Counted from the stretch's first letter, positions 8,898-16,349 are shown. The stretch is DNA of 64,000 nucleotides from Methylobacterium persicinum (GCF_022179525.1 NZ_BPQX01000030.1:1-64000), one strand, 5' to 3'. The notes: generated from the sequence alone by a model not told the origin. A program made the numbers and translations.

Positions 8898-9679
8898 CAG
8901 GCCACCGTCACCGTGATCGGGCCTGCGGTGCTCGACGCGTCGCCGAAGCCGGAGGCGTTGAAGGCCCGCACCCAGTACGTCCAGGTGCCGGCGGGGCGCG
9001 CGTCCGTCCCGTCGAAGGCTTGGTTCGGCGCCCCGTTGAAGGTCTTCACGGCCACCGCGTTGGCGAAACTGGTGGTGGTGGATCGGTAGAGCCGCGCGGA
9101 GGCGAAGTTGGCCGCGTTCGGTGCGGTGAAGGCGAAGCGCGCTTGGCCCGGGCCGCCCGTCACCGCGAAACCGGCCGGCGCGCCGGTCGGGGTCGTGTCC
9201 GCCGCGAGGGTGAAGGGGATCGTGTCGCCCCAGTCGCCGATGGACGTGCTGGACAGCCACGCCACCTGCGCCTCGTACTGTCCGCCGTCGTCGAGGGGCC
9301 CGGCCACGGCGGCGCCGTCCTGGCTGGCCATGTCCGCCCACTCGCCCGTGCCGGCGGCCCTGAACCGACCGATCAGCACGAGGTCGATCCGCCCCGCGAC
9401 CGGATTCGCGGTGAAGCGGGCCGCGAGGCCGGTGACCTGCCCCCCGGTGCTGGTGCGGATCGCCTGATACGCCACGCCGGTCGGGACCGCTGCCGGCGCG
9501 GGCGAGCTCGCGTCCGGCAGCGGTGGCGCAGTGCCTTCCTCCGACGGGGACCATGCATAGGCTGAGGCATCGAGCGAGGCGAGATCGAGCACGGGCTCGG
9601 CCTTGAACGGCCCGGTGAGCTTGCCGGCCGAGGGCGTAAAGGTGGCGTCGATGCCGAAGGACGGCAGGACGAGGCGCAC
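8897..9679 (-). CDS. Phage tail-tip protein, C-terminal part with FN3-like domain (downstream of a likely frameshift)
   Basis: About 260 residues can be read from a GTG at 9679, but homologous-looking sequence continues upstream in the same frame (LSPAGLPAYGEPTVRLVLPS), where there is no start codon. The second half holds a fibronectin type III-like domain (strands around GFAVTGGPGQARFAF, ARLYRSTTTSF and TWTYWVRAFNASGFG), typical of the C-terminal region of J-like tail-tip proteins. The 5' half is in another frame at 9714-10538. No good ribosome binding site precedes the GTG, so unless the shift is recoded or a sequence error, this part is probably not expressed at normal level. Confidence 0.65.
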   Translation of the reverse strand: MRLVLPSFGIDATFTPSAGKLTGPFKAEPVLDLASLDASAYAWSPSEEGTAPPLPDASSPAPAAVPTGVAYQAIRTSTGGQVTGLAARFTANPVAGRIDLVLIGRFRAAGTGEWADMASQDGAAVAGPLDDGGQYEAQVAWLSSTSIGDWGDTIPFTLAADTTPTGAPAGFAVTGGPGQARFAFTAPNAANFASARLYRSTTTSFANAVAVKTFNGAPNQAFDGTDARPAGTWTYWVRAFNASGFGDASSTAGPITVTVA

Positions 9680-9713
9680 GGTCGGTTCGCCATAGGCCGG
9701 CAGGCCGGCCGGC

Positions 9714-10538
9714 GAGAGCCGCAGGCCCGTGCGTGTCCCCCTCCGGGCTCGGATACAGCAGCGGCACGTCCTCGTCGCAGACGTCCGCCAGGGCGGCGAA
9801 GCTGTCGAGGTCGATCTCGCCGAACGGGATGCCGTAGCCGCTCCCGTCGTGCAGATAGTCGAGCAGGACGATGGCGGCGTTGTCCGACCACGCCCACGTC
9901 GCCCGGTCGGCCGGGTCGTGGGCCGGGTTGCGCGGGTCGTAGCAGGCCACGAGATCGGCCACGAGGCGCACGTCGGGCGCGCCCTCTGGGAAGATCTTCT
10001 CGCCGTGCTTCAGGGGCGTCGCGACGACCACGCTGTAGGCCAGCCCCTTCAGGCGCGCGGCGGGGGTCCAGTAGCCGTAGCGCGACAGGGCGGCCGAGAC
10101 GCCCTGGTCGTCGGTGCCGAGGTAGGATTCGATGGCGATCTTGCCCTGGTAGAGGCGGTCGGGGACCACGCCGCCATTCTGGGCCACGAGGCCCGTTCGG
10201 ACGTCGCCGAGCCAGACCTCGCGGATGTGGCAGAGCCTCCCGGCGAAATGCACGACGCCGCGTGTGAGCACGCCGCCCTGCACGTCGAGGAAGAAGATGG
10301 CGCCGCCCAGCTTCTCGCGGCCGTGCCCGCCCCGGCGCGGCGGGATCGCCTGGCGCACCGTGACCTGCGCGTCGTTGCGCTTCTGGGCGGGCGTCAGCGC
10401 CTCGACCACCTGTTGCAGGGCGAGGAAGGCCCCGGAGATGACCGCGTAGCCCACGACCGTCGCCGTCGTGACGCCGAAGATCGTCGTGCCGGCGAGCGCC
10501 GTCTCCGCCAGCAGCGCGGTCCCGATCGCCGCCGGCAT
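9714..10538 (-). CDS. Phage tail-tip (J-like) protein, N-terminal part, broken by a frameshift
   Basis: From ATG 10538 the frame gives a sensible 270-residue start: an Ala/Gly-rich hydrophobic segment (residues about 5-45), then a structured domain ending GEIDLDSFAALADVCDEDVPL, like the first third of phage tail-tip proteins. Around 9715-9745 the translation degenerates into Arg/Pro-rich text, while a sensible sequence resumes one base over. No stop codon occurs in the original frame, which stays open to 8190 and merges with a downstream gene, a side effect of high GC. A single-base insertion near the GGGGG run in this stretch would explain it; mutation, sequencing error and recoding are all possible. 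Confidence 0.65.
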
Positions 10539-10915
10539 CAGATGCGCCACGCCACGATGACGGGGAAGGCGCCGAGCGCGAGGCCCCCGGGTCCCTTGGC
10601 CGCCCATCCGATCCGGGTGCGGATCGCGAAGACCGGGCCCGCCAGCGGATCGCGCACCAACCCGATATCCCCCGGCCCCGGGGCCGTCGTCTCGGGCAGG
10701 CCCGCTTGCGCCGCCAGATCCCGGCCCATCGCCTCCATGCCCCCGCGGCGGCGGATGTGACGGGCCGCGCCGAGATGGCAGCGGTAGCGCCCGCGCAGGG
10801 ACGCGGCAGGGTCCACGCCCCGGGCGACGCGCACCCAATCCGCCATGAACAGCGCGCAATCGGAGACGCCCCAGGCGAAGGGCTCGCGCGCCGCCTGCCG
10901 CAGGTAGGCGATCAT
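10538..10915 (-). CDS. Small phage tail-assembly protein (DUF6950/NlpC-P60-like)
   Basis: The 125-residue product begins MIAYLRQAAREPFAWGVSDC, and its WGxSDCALFMADWV segment resembles the Cys region of NlpC/P60-type tail peptidases and of DUF6950 phage proteins. A GPGDIGLV motif follows near residue 85. In GTA-like and lambda-like tails a protein of this kind sits between the distal tail genes and the tail-tip gene, as here, and may trim peptidoglycan during DNA entry. Whether a complete Cys-His catalytic pair is present is unclear, so a purely structural role is possible. It overlaps both neighbours (ATGA and TGATG). Confidence 0.7.
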   Translation of the reverse strand: MIAYLRQAAREPFAWGVSDCALFMADWVRVARGVDPAASLRGRYRCHLGAARHIRRRGGMEAMGRDLAAQAGLPETTAPGPGDIGLVRDPLAGPVFAIRTRIGWAAKGPGGLALGAFPVIVAWRI

Positions 10916-11490
10916 CGGTCGGGGATCGCCGGGTTCCACGGCCGTCTCCGGTTCTGCATGGCGGGGATCATGAACAGGCCGGTGTCGCCGGGATACCGGC
11001 GCTGCTGATCCCGGTCGGTGAGGCTGCCGAAGGGCGGGAGACCGCGCCGGGCGAACAGCGTCTCGGCGGTGAGCTGCGCGGTCCAGGTGTTCACGTCGGA
11101 CGCGTGGTGGACGAGCCGGTCCATGACCCCGCGATAGAGGATGTAAGGGTTGCCGAGCGGGCGGAGAGCGTCGCCGAAGAACTGCAGGCTGACGGAGTAG
11201 GCCCGCCCCTTCACCTTCGTGCGGGCGTTCCGCACGTCGTCGCGGATCGCGTCGCCCGTCCCGGACAGGGTGAACGTGACCGGGGGCGCCTGCCCGCCGA
11301 CCGCCGCCTCGATGTCCGAGACCGCGCCGAGGACGCCGATGCCCTGCCACACCTGTCCGCCGGCCAGGAGCGGGCCGAAGCCGTCATGCACGCGGGTCGG
11401 CGCGTCGAGGAAGTCGAAGAAGGCCAGGAGGGCGCCGTTCACGGCCTCACCCGATGCTGCGGCGCGGCCGGCGGCGTCGAAGATCGCCAT
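10912..11490 (-). CDS. Phage minor tail protein (distal-tail position)
   Basis: A 192-residue protein following the tape measure gene after three bases and overlapping the next gene by ATGA. It contains RAYSVSLQFFGDALRPLGNPYILYRGVMDRL, an aromatic- and beta-rich central region, and a C-terminal FMIPAMQNRRRPWNP tail. The position directly after the tape measure is where distal-tail or hub proteins are encoded in long-tailed phages. I cannot assign a precise family. Confidence 0.6.
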   Translation of the reverse strand: MAIFDAAGRAAASGEAVNGALLAFFDFLDAPTRVHDGFGPLLAGGQVWQGIGVLGAVSDIEAAVGGQAPPVTFTLSGTGDAIRDDVRNARTKVKGRAYSVSLQFFGDALRPLGNPYILYRGVMDRLVHHASDVNTWTAQLTAETLFARRGLPPFGSLTDRDQQRRYPGDTGLFMIPAMQNRRRPWNPAIPDR

Positions 11491-11493
11491 CGG

Positions 11494-13704
11494 TCAGGCC
11501 CGGGCGTAGCGCCGCCGCCCGTTGGCGACGATGCCGTTGATGCTGCGGCCGATGCGCTGTTCCGTCTGCGCCATGCCCGCGGCGACCCCCGCATGGACCA
11601 TGCTCATGATCTCCTGATTGCCCCGCGCCCCGGAGACATCCACCGTGAGCGCGATCGGCCCGGCGGCGGCGCCCCACCCCGGGCCCTTCGCCAGGGGAAA
11701 CATCGTCCCGTTCTGCTGCGGCACGAACACCTCGCGGCCCATCTCGCCCACGGTGACGGGTTGCCCGGCCTGGACCGGGCCGCCATTGGCCGCGAAATGC
11801 GCGGGCAGCGGATCGAACCCGGCGAGGGAGAACCCACCGCCGAACAGGCCGGCGAGGCCGCCCACCGCGTTGCCGCCGGCCGGGGCGCTCGCCGCGGGCG
11901 CCGTGCCGAACGGGCCGGCCAGCGGCCCCTGGCCGGTGAACACCGCCTGCAGCGCAGCGCGGCCGAGCTGCGCCTGCACCCCGCGCAGGATGTCGGCGAA
12001 GGTCCGGCCGTTGACAATCGCGTCCGCGAGGCTGTTGGCGACCGTGTCGCCGAAGAAGCGCGCCGTCTCCGCGCCCTGGCGCTGCTGCTGTTCGAGGTCG
12101 GCGAGTTGATCGCGGTACTGCGCGACGGCATGGGCCGCCCGCGTCACGGCCTGCGTCTCGGCCTCGGTGAGGCTGCGTCCGTTCTGGCTGGCGATTTCCT
12201 GCGCCCGCGCGAGTTGGACGGCGACATTCTTCTCGGCGTCGCTCCGATCGAACGCCTCCGCCTCGGCTTTCGCGGCGGCCGCGGACTTTTCCAGGCCGTG
12301 GACGAAGGTCTCCAGCGGATCGGCCGCAGCGCCGGCGCCCCCGTCCCGGGGATGCGCCGGCCGGGCATGGGCCTGCTCGGTGAAGAAGCTCAGGGGCCGG
12401 CGGGGCGGCTCGGGCGGATCGGTGATGAACTCCGCCGGGCGCTCCGGCCCGATGGGCCTGTCGTAGAGGGTGCGGCCCCGGGCCGACTGGCCGGCGATCT
12501 CGCCGAGATCGGCGCCGAGGCTGCCCTCGCCCGGCAGGCGCTGGCGCGGCGCCAGGGGCGATTGCCCATCGCCGGCCCGGGCGGCCTTCAGCATCGCGTC
12601 GAGGAACTGGCCGGCGTTGACCGCGGCCCTGGCCGTCGTCTCGACGACGGCGAGCCAGGCGCGGTCGATGGCGTAGCCCGCCTCCGTCACCGCGAGGGAG
12701 GTTTCGAGCACCTTCGCGATGGCCGCGTAGGCGGCGTCCAGCCGATCCCGGAAGTCCACCGCCCGGTCGACCTGTTCCTGCGTGATCAGATCGTCCCGCT
12801 TGCGGTCGAGGGCGTCGGCGATGGCCTCGATGTCGAGGCGGCCCGTGCGGATGCGCTCCGCCGTGTCGGCGCCGAACACCTTCTCCGCCAGATCGACGGC
12901 CGCGAGCGACAGGCCGAGGTCGCGCAATTCGCGCAGGGCGGTGACGACCGCGCGCAGGCGAGTCTCCGCGTCCCGGGCGCCGAGGTAATCCGCCAGCCCC
13001 TTCGACTGGAAGTCGCCGGTGTAGCCGCTCTGGAAGAGGTCGGTGAGCTGCTTGCGGACGGGGTTGTCCTGCTCGAACCGCGGCGTGGTCGCCTGCGCGG
13101 CATGGCGCAGGGCGTGGTCGATCTCCTCGACGGCGAGGCCGGCCTCCTTCGCCACGTCCTGAAAGCGCTGCAGGATCCCGATGCCGAAGCCGGTCCGCTC
13201 GGCCTCGGCGCTGAGCGCGGTGAACCGGGCGATCTGCGCATTGGCCGCCGACACGGCCGTCGAGATGGTGAGATAGGCCCCGCCGGCCACGCCGAGGGCG
13301 ACGGCGAGCTGCCCCAGGGCCGGCAACTGCGCGCTCACTGTGCCGAGGGCCGTCGCGGTCGCGGCGACGCCGGCCCGGGCGCTCGCCGTGGCCGTGTTCG
13401 AGGTGACGGCGGCCGCCGTGAACGCGGACGCGACGCTCTGCAGGGTCGCGCCCTCGGCTGCGACGGCGGCCCCGGTGGCCCCCGCGATGGCTTTGACATC
13501 GGCGCCGACGGCGGTCGCGGTCCGGACCGCGTTGGCCTTCATGCCCTCCAGGGCCGCGCCGAAGCCGTTGGCGTTGGCGGCGCCCCCCGCCATGGCGACG
13601 CCGATCTGGGTCATGTTGCCGACGACCTGCGCCGTGAGGCTCGCCATGGCGGATTGCGCGCGGGACGTGTCGGCGGCGAACTGGATGACGAGGGGTTCGG
13701 CCAT
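11494..13704 (-). CDS. Phage tail tape measure protein
   Basis: The 736-residue product is Ala-rich, mostly helical and contains long coiled-coil-like stretches. It starts MAEPLVIQFAADTSRAQSAM, a typical tape measure opening, has hydrophobic segments near residues 130-165, and ends with the common C-terminal block GEMGREVFVPQQNGTMFPL, after which a short basic tail follows. Such proteins set tail length and leave the tail first during DNA injection. The gene is the longest in the remnant. In other phages it directly follows the tail chaperone genes, but here 2 kb of cargo DNA separates them. Confidence 0.88.
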   Translation of the reverse strand: MAEPLVIQFAADTSRAQSAMASLTAQVVGNMTQIGVAMAGGAANANGFGAALEGMKANAVRTATAVGADVKAIAGATGAAVAAEGATLQSVASAFTAAAVTSNTATASARAGVAATATALGTVSAQLPALGQLAVALGVAGGAYLTISTAVSAANAQIARFTALSAEAERTGFGIGILQRFQDVAKEAGLAVEEIDHALRHAAQATTPRFEQDNPVRKQLTDLFQSGYTGDFQSKGLADYLGARDAETRLRAVVTALRELRDLGLSLAAVDLAEKVFGADTAERIRTGRLDIEAIADALDRKRDDLITQEQVDRAVDFRDRLDAAYAAIAKVLETSLAVTEAGYAIDRAWLAVVETTARAAVNAGQFLDAMLKAARAGDGQSPLAPRQRLPGEGSLGADLGEIAGQSARGRTLYDRPIGPERPAEFITDPPEPPRRPLSFFTEQAHARPAHPRDGGAGAAADPLETFVHGLEKSAAAAKAEAEAFDRSDAEKNVAVQLARAQEIASQNGRSLTEAETQAVTRAAHAVAQYRDQLADLEQQQRQGAETARFFGDTVANSLADAIVNGRTFADILRGVQAQLGRAALQAVFTGQGPLAGPFGTAPAASAPAGGNAVGGLAGLFGGGFSLAGFDPLPAHFAANGGPVQAGQPVTVGEMGREVFVPQQNGTMFPLAKGPGWGAAAGPIALTVDVSGARGNQEIMSMVHAGVAAGMAQTEQRIGRSINGIVANGRRRYARA

Positions 13705-13789
13705 CGGGCGGGGCTCCGCGACGCGGGTTCACAGGACAGGGGACGGCGTGAGAAGACAGCCGCCGGCCAAGGGACTTGCCGGGGTGGAC

Positions 13790-14014
13790 ATGACGGACGA
13801 CGCCGCGCGCCGACGCATCGGGACACGCCTCGCGTCGCCGCCGCTTCTCACCGACGAGGACGAGGCCGCGCTCCAGGCGGCCATCGCCGCTGACCCGGAC
13901 GCGGCCGAACTCACCGACGCGCAACTGGCGCGGATGCGCCCGGCCCGCAAGGTGCTGCCGCCGGCCCTCTACGCCGCGCTGACGCGGCGGCGTCCCCCCG
14001 ACGCGGCAGACTGA
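13790..14014 (+). CDS. Small hypothetical protein with BrnA-like motif
   Basis: This 74-residue gene runs opposite to the phage late genes and starts at an ATG preceded by GGGGTGG. The product is acidic in the middle (TDEDEAALQAAIAADPDAAELT) and then has ARMRPARKVLPPALYAALTRRR. The (R)RPAxxVLP pattern resembles the N-terminal part of BrnA-type antitoxins, but the ribbon-helix-helix part is not evident and no BrnT partner is adjacent. It could be a repressor-like or antitoxin-like cargo gene. Function is not established. Confidence 0.55.
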   Translation: MTDDAARRRIGTRLASPPLLTDEDEAALQAAIAADPDAAELTDAQLARMRPARKVLPPALYAALTRRRPPDAAD

Positions 14015-14041
14015 GACAATCCTTCCTCGGCGACAGCCAAA

Positions 14042-14094
14042 GCGGCAACCATTGCCGTTTTTCGCTGGACATTGCGGCAACCATTGCCTATACG
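14042..14094 (+). promoter_or_regulatory. Promoter with two palindromic operators ahead of the DUF4160/DUF2442 pair
   Basis: The 15-base sequence gcggcaaccattgcc occurs twice, at 14042-14056 and 14074-14088, 32 bases apart (three helical turns). Each copy is a palindrome, GGCAA-CCA-TTGCC; the first extends to six-base arms. The second copy lies exactly in the 17-base spacer between a -35-like TGGACA (14066-14071) and a -10-like TATACG (14089-14094). The HTH domain of the gene at 14350 is the obvious candidate binder, giving autorepression. This is inferred from sequence symmetry and position. Confidence 0.65.
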
Positions 14095-14117
14095 ATGTGG
14101 GCCGATGGGGGCGGGCG

Positions 14118-14345
14118 ATGGCGACGATCCAGCGTTTCAACACCTGCAAGATCGCCATCTACGCCGACGACCATCACCCGCCGCACTTCCACATCGAGGG
14201 GCGCGGCTGGCGCGCGTTGGTGGTGATCGCCACGCTGGACGTCCTGGCCGGTGAGGCGCGCCGGGGCGGCGAGGCGATGGACTGGGCGCGGGCGAACCGC
14301 GACCGGCTGCAGGCCGAATGGGACCGGTTGAACACGAGGAGCTGA
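14118..14345 (+). CDS. DUF4160 family protein, putative toxin-like partner
   Basis: A 75-residue product beginning MATIQRFNTCKIAIYADDHHPPHFHIEGRG, where YADDHHPPHFH is the diagnostic motif of the DUF4160 family. These small proteins are usually encoded next to a DUF2442 protein, as here (four bases between stop and next start), and the pair is often listed as a possible toxin-antitoxin-like module. Biochemical function is unknown. The gene is the first in a two-gene operon whose promoter carries paired palindromes. It is a passenger within the prophage tail region. Confidence 0.8.
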   Translation: MATIQRFNTCKIAIYADDHHPPHFHIEGRGWRALVVIATLDVLAGEARRGGEAMDWARANRDRLQAEWDRLNTRS

Positions 14346-14349
14346 GACC

Positions 14350-14778
14350 GTGGACGCACAGAGCATCAAGGCGATCCGGCCAGCCTCCGGCCGCACCCTC
14401 ATCGTGACGTGGAAGAACGGGACGGAGACGCCGGTGGATGTCGGCGCCCATCTCGACGCCTACGCGGTGTTCGCGCCCCTGCGGGACGACCCTGCCGCGT
14501 TCAGCCAAGTCCGCGTCGGCGAATGGGGCTGGAACGCCCATTGGACCGACGACATGGAGATTGCGACCGACACGCTCTGGCGCCTCGCCCTGGAGCAAGG
14601 CGCGGCGTGGCTCAAGGCGTGGCGCCTGGGGCGTTCACCGAAACTGAGCCAAGCCGAGGCGGCGGCGGCGTTGGGCGTCTCGCCGAGGATGTGGCGGTAC
14701 TACGAGGGCGGGACGCATCTGCTGCCGAAGACGGTGCGGCTGGCGGCGATTGGGTTGGATCACTCGGCGGCGGCTTGA
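14350..14778 (+). CDS. DUF2442 protein fused to a helix-turn-helix domain, putative antitoxin/regulator
   Basis: The 142-residue product starts at a GTG four bases after the DUF4160 stop. Residues 1-80 match DUF2442 (RTLIVTWKNGTETPVDVGAHL, then FSQVRVGEWGWNAHW). Residues about 90-140 form an XRE/Cro-like helix-turn-helix, with LSQAEAAAALGVSPRMWRYYEGG as the recognition region. A DNA-binding domain on the second gene of such a pair fits an antitoxin that autoregulates, and two palindromes occupy the promoter upstream. Targets other than its own promoter cannot be inferred. Confidence 0.8.
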   Translation: MDAQSIKAIRPASGRTLIVTWKNGTETPVDVGAHLDAYAVFAPLRDDPAAFSQVRVGEWGWNAHWTDDMEIATDTLWRLALEQGAAWLKAWRLGRSPKLSQAEAAAALGVSPRMWRYYEGGTHLLPKTVRLAAIGLDHSAAA

Positions 14779-14844
14779 CTTCGTGTGTTTAAGTCATAGA
14801 CCTGAAGATGTACTGCTCTGAACTTATTTATCAATTGAATCTTG

Positions 14845-15633
14845 TCAATTGGAATCGTTCGGAATCATATAATCGATATTCATATTTATATCATTTGGCT
14901 CAAACGTCCCTTGGTCGGGATCGAAGAAGATGCTTTGTTGGTTGTTTGATATTTGGGCATGAACTGCCGTTTGATGTGACTTGCCATCCAGTCCGAAATA
15001 GTTCAGACAGCAAACCAGCGAGAGCTGAGTATACTTTTTATCGCTTTTCGCAGAAGGAAACAGACCATTCCGATCAATTGTTTTGGTCGCGGCTGCAGGC
15101 CATGATAGAGTTGACTCGTTTGCTATAACAGATGAATTCAACATTGTATCGTTTCTAAATTCATTACAGATCGTTTTCGTTTCTTTCTGTGGGTAGTTAA
15201 ATCCGGGTCGGATCTGCTGAAGCTTTGCTACAAGCGTTGCTCCAAGGGCTGGCGATTGAGTATAGTTTTTCATTACGGCCTTTACTTTCAGAGAAACATT
15301 CCCTTGCTGTACGACCAAAGGTCCTTCCAGTGCAAGGCGATCAATGAAGAGCCAAGGCCTAGTAGAGCTATCTAAAGCTTTTTGAGCGATACCTGCCTGT
15401 CGGGCAGCTTCTACATATGCGTTGAAAGTATAATATGCAGCAGCGAAAGCCGCGCTGGTGGCAAGGGCGGCAATCATTAGAGAAAATAACCAATATATAC
15501 GCTCGATCTTCTGATGATCGCAGCTGGTCAGATTCCATAATATTTTAGTTAAGTTTTTAAACAAACCTTTTTCCTCCAATATTAACTCTTGAAAACTTAT
15601 TTTTATGAACCTGGATTGGTTCATTATAATCAT
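14845..15633 (-). CDS. AT-rich single-pass membrane protein of unknown function (cargo gene)
   Basis: A 262-residue protein whose gene is far more AT-rich than anything else in the window, with codons such as ATA, TTA and AAA common. One transmembrane helix is clear at about residues 47-70 (LFSLMIAALATSAAFAAAYY). After it comes a helix (YVEAARQAGIAQKAL), then SSTRPWLFIDRLAL and a beta-rich domain with a VKAVMKNYTQSPALG motif. This TM-helix-RPWL-beta arrangement occurs in many uncharacterised bacterial membrane proteins. The first 45 residues should be cytoplasmic. No clear ribosome binding site is seen; starts at 15633 or 15624 are possible. It is flanked by AT-rich DNA up to 15780. Recent acquisition from a lower-GC source is likely. 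Confidence 0.7.
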   Translation of the reverse strand: MIIMNQSRFIKISFQELILEEKGLFKNLTKILWNLTSCDHQKIERIYWLFSLMIAALATSAAFAAAYYTFNAYVEAARQAGIAQKALDSSTRPWLFIDRLALEGPLVVQQGNVSLKVKAVMKNYTQSPALGATLVAKLQQIRPGFNYPQKETKTICNEFRNDTMLNSSVIANESTLSWPAAATKTIDRNGLFPSAKSDKKYTQLSLVCCLNYFGLDGKSHQTAVHAQISNNQQSIFFDPDQGTFEPNDINMNIDYMIPNDSN

Positions 15634-15780
15634 AAATTATTTATTAACGAAGCTAAGTTTCAGGTATATTCTTCATTATTTCGGCATCTTAAATTACTAA
15701 TAAAATAAAAGTCGTCTCAGTACACGCGCTATATTGATATTAATAATTATTTCAAAGATACCAGATGCATATTGATATGT

Positions 15781-15915
15781 CTAAGCCCGCCCCGCCGCCA
15801 TCTCCTCCGCCAACACCCGCGCGAACTCCTCCGCGCTGACATTCGGCCCCGCCTCCCCGCCCCCATGCGCCCGCACGAGCCCATCGAGCGCCGCATGGAA
15901 GGCGGGGAGCGTCAT
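15781..15915 (-). CDS. Phage tail assembly chaperone (TAC_6/rcc01693-like), internal start; also reached by -1 frameshift
   Basis: From the ATG at 15915, which overlaps the upstream stop as ATGA, a 44-residue peptide MTLPAFHAALDGLVRAHG... is encoded. The family signature, however, begins upstream of this ATG in the same frame (AAGWTPEHVDRMTLPAF), resembling the W-x-P-x-x-x-x-x-MT pattern of small GTA-type tail chaperones. That upstream part can be translated only if ribosomes enter from the preceding gene by a -1 shift, for which a GGGAAAA site exists at 16014-16020. The product would coat or guide the tape measure during tail assembly, in the manner of lambda gpGT. The internal start could give a short form as well. 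Confidence 0.7.
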   Translation of the reverse strand: MTLPAFHAALDGLVRAHGGGEAGPNVSAEEFARVLAEEMAAGRA

Positions 15916-16349
15916 GCGGTCCACGTGTTCGGGGGTCCAGCCGGCGGCGGCCCCGGCGGCGTAGAAGACGGAGAGGTCGCCGGGGCGGTGGTGTCGCTCC
16001 CCTCCGTCGCCGGTTTTCCCGGCGCGGCCGGCGTCACGCCGTTCACCGCCGCCGCGACGATGGACCCGGCCAGCGGCAGGAAGTCGATCAGCGGCGCGTC
16101 GCGGTAGCGCAGCGCCAGGGCGCTCGCCTCCACGGCCGAGGTGCCGCCGCCCTCCAGCCCGAGGCGGATCGTGTCCCACACGTCCCGCACCGAGAACTGA
16201 TGGCTCGCGATCCGCAGGAGGATCGCGCCGATGCCCGCGCCGGTCAGGCGCTCCAGTTCGCCGATCTCGCCCAGGCGCAGCTGGAAGCGGCGGCGCTGGC
16301 CGGCGAAGTCGGCATCGACCACCGTGCGGCCGGTGACGGCCCCGGTCAC
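15912..16349 (-). CDS. GTA-gp10-like tail protein (zero-frame product of a G/GT-type pair)
   Basis: The 145-residue zero-frame product starts at a GTG that overlaps the tail tube stop as GTGA. Residues 8-90 contain RRFQLRLGEIGELERLTGAGIGAI and a VRDVWDTIRLGLEGGG segment, matching the GTA gp10-like tail family found between tail tube and tape measure genes. From about residue 112 onward the zero frame becomes a low-complexity Pro/Ser/Thr tail, while the -1 frame gives a well-formed tail chaperone. The switch point carries GGGAAAA. This is the expected design for a major short product plus a minor fusion of about 189 residues. Confidence 0.8.
   Translation of the reverse strand: MTGAVTGRTVVDADFAGQRRRFQLRLGEIGELERLTGAGIGAILLRIASHQFSVRDVWDTIRLGLEGGGTSAVEASALALRYRDAPLIDFLPLAGSIVAAAVNGVTPAAPGKPATEGSDTTAPATSPSSTPPGPPPAGPPNTWTA
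16014..16020 (-). promoter_or_regulatory. Candidate programmed -1 ribosomal frameshift site GGGAAAA
   Basis: On the minus strand the heptamer reads G-GGA-AAA in the zero frame of the gp10-like gene, which is the X-XXY-YYZ form required for tandem -1 slippage (lambda G/T uses GGGAAAG). I checked the frames: the AAA codon is 34 codons before the zero-frame stop at 15912, and the GGG-AAA reading is in phase with the chaperone stop at 15781. No downstream stimulatory structure was established. Confidence 0.75.

Noticed and set aside
11104-13893. Plus-strand frame of about 930 codons opposite the tape measure gene
   Set aside because: Composition is dominated by Arg, Gly, Ala and Asp with no domain, and it is antisense to a convincing tape measure gene.
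14808-15128. Plus-strand 106-codon frame in the AT-rich island
   Set aside because: It is antisense to the 262-residue membrane-protein gene, starts in its 3' flank and shows no ribosome binding site or motif.
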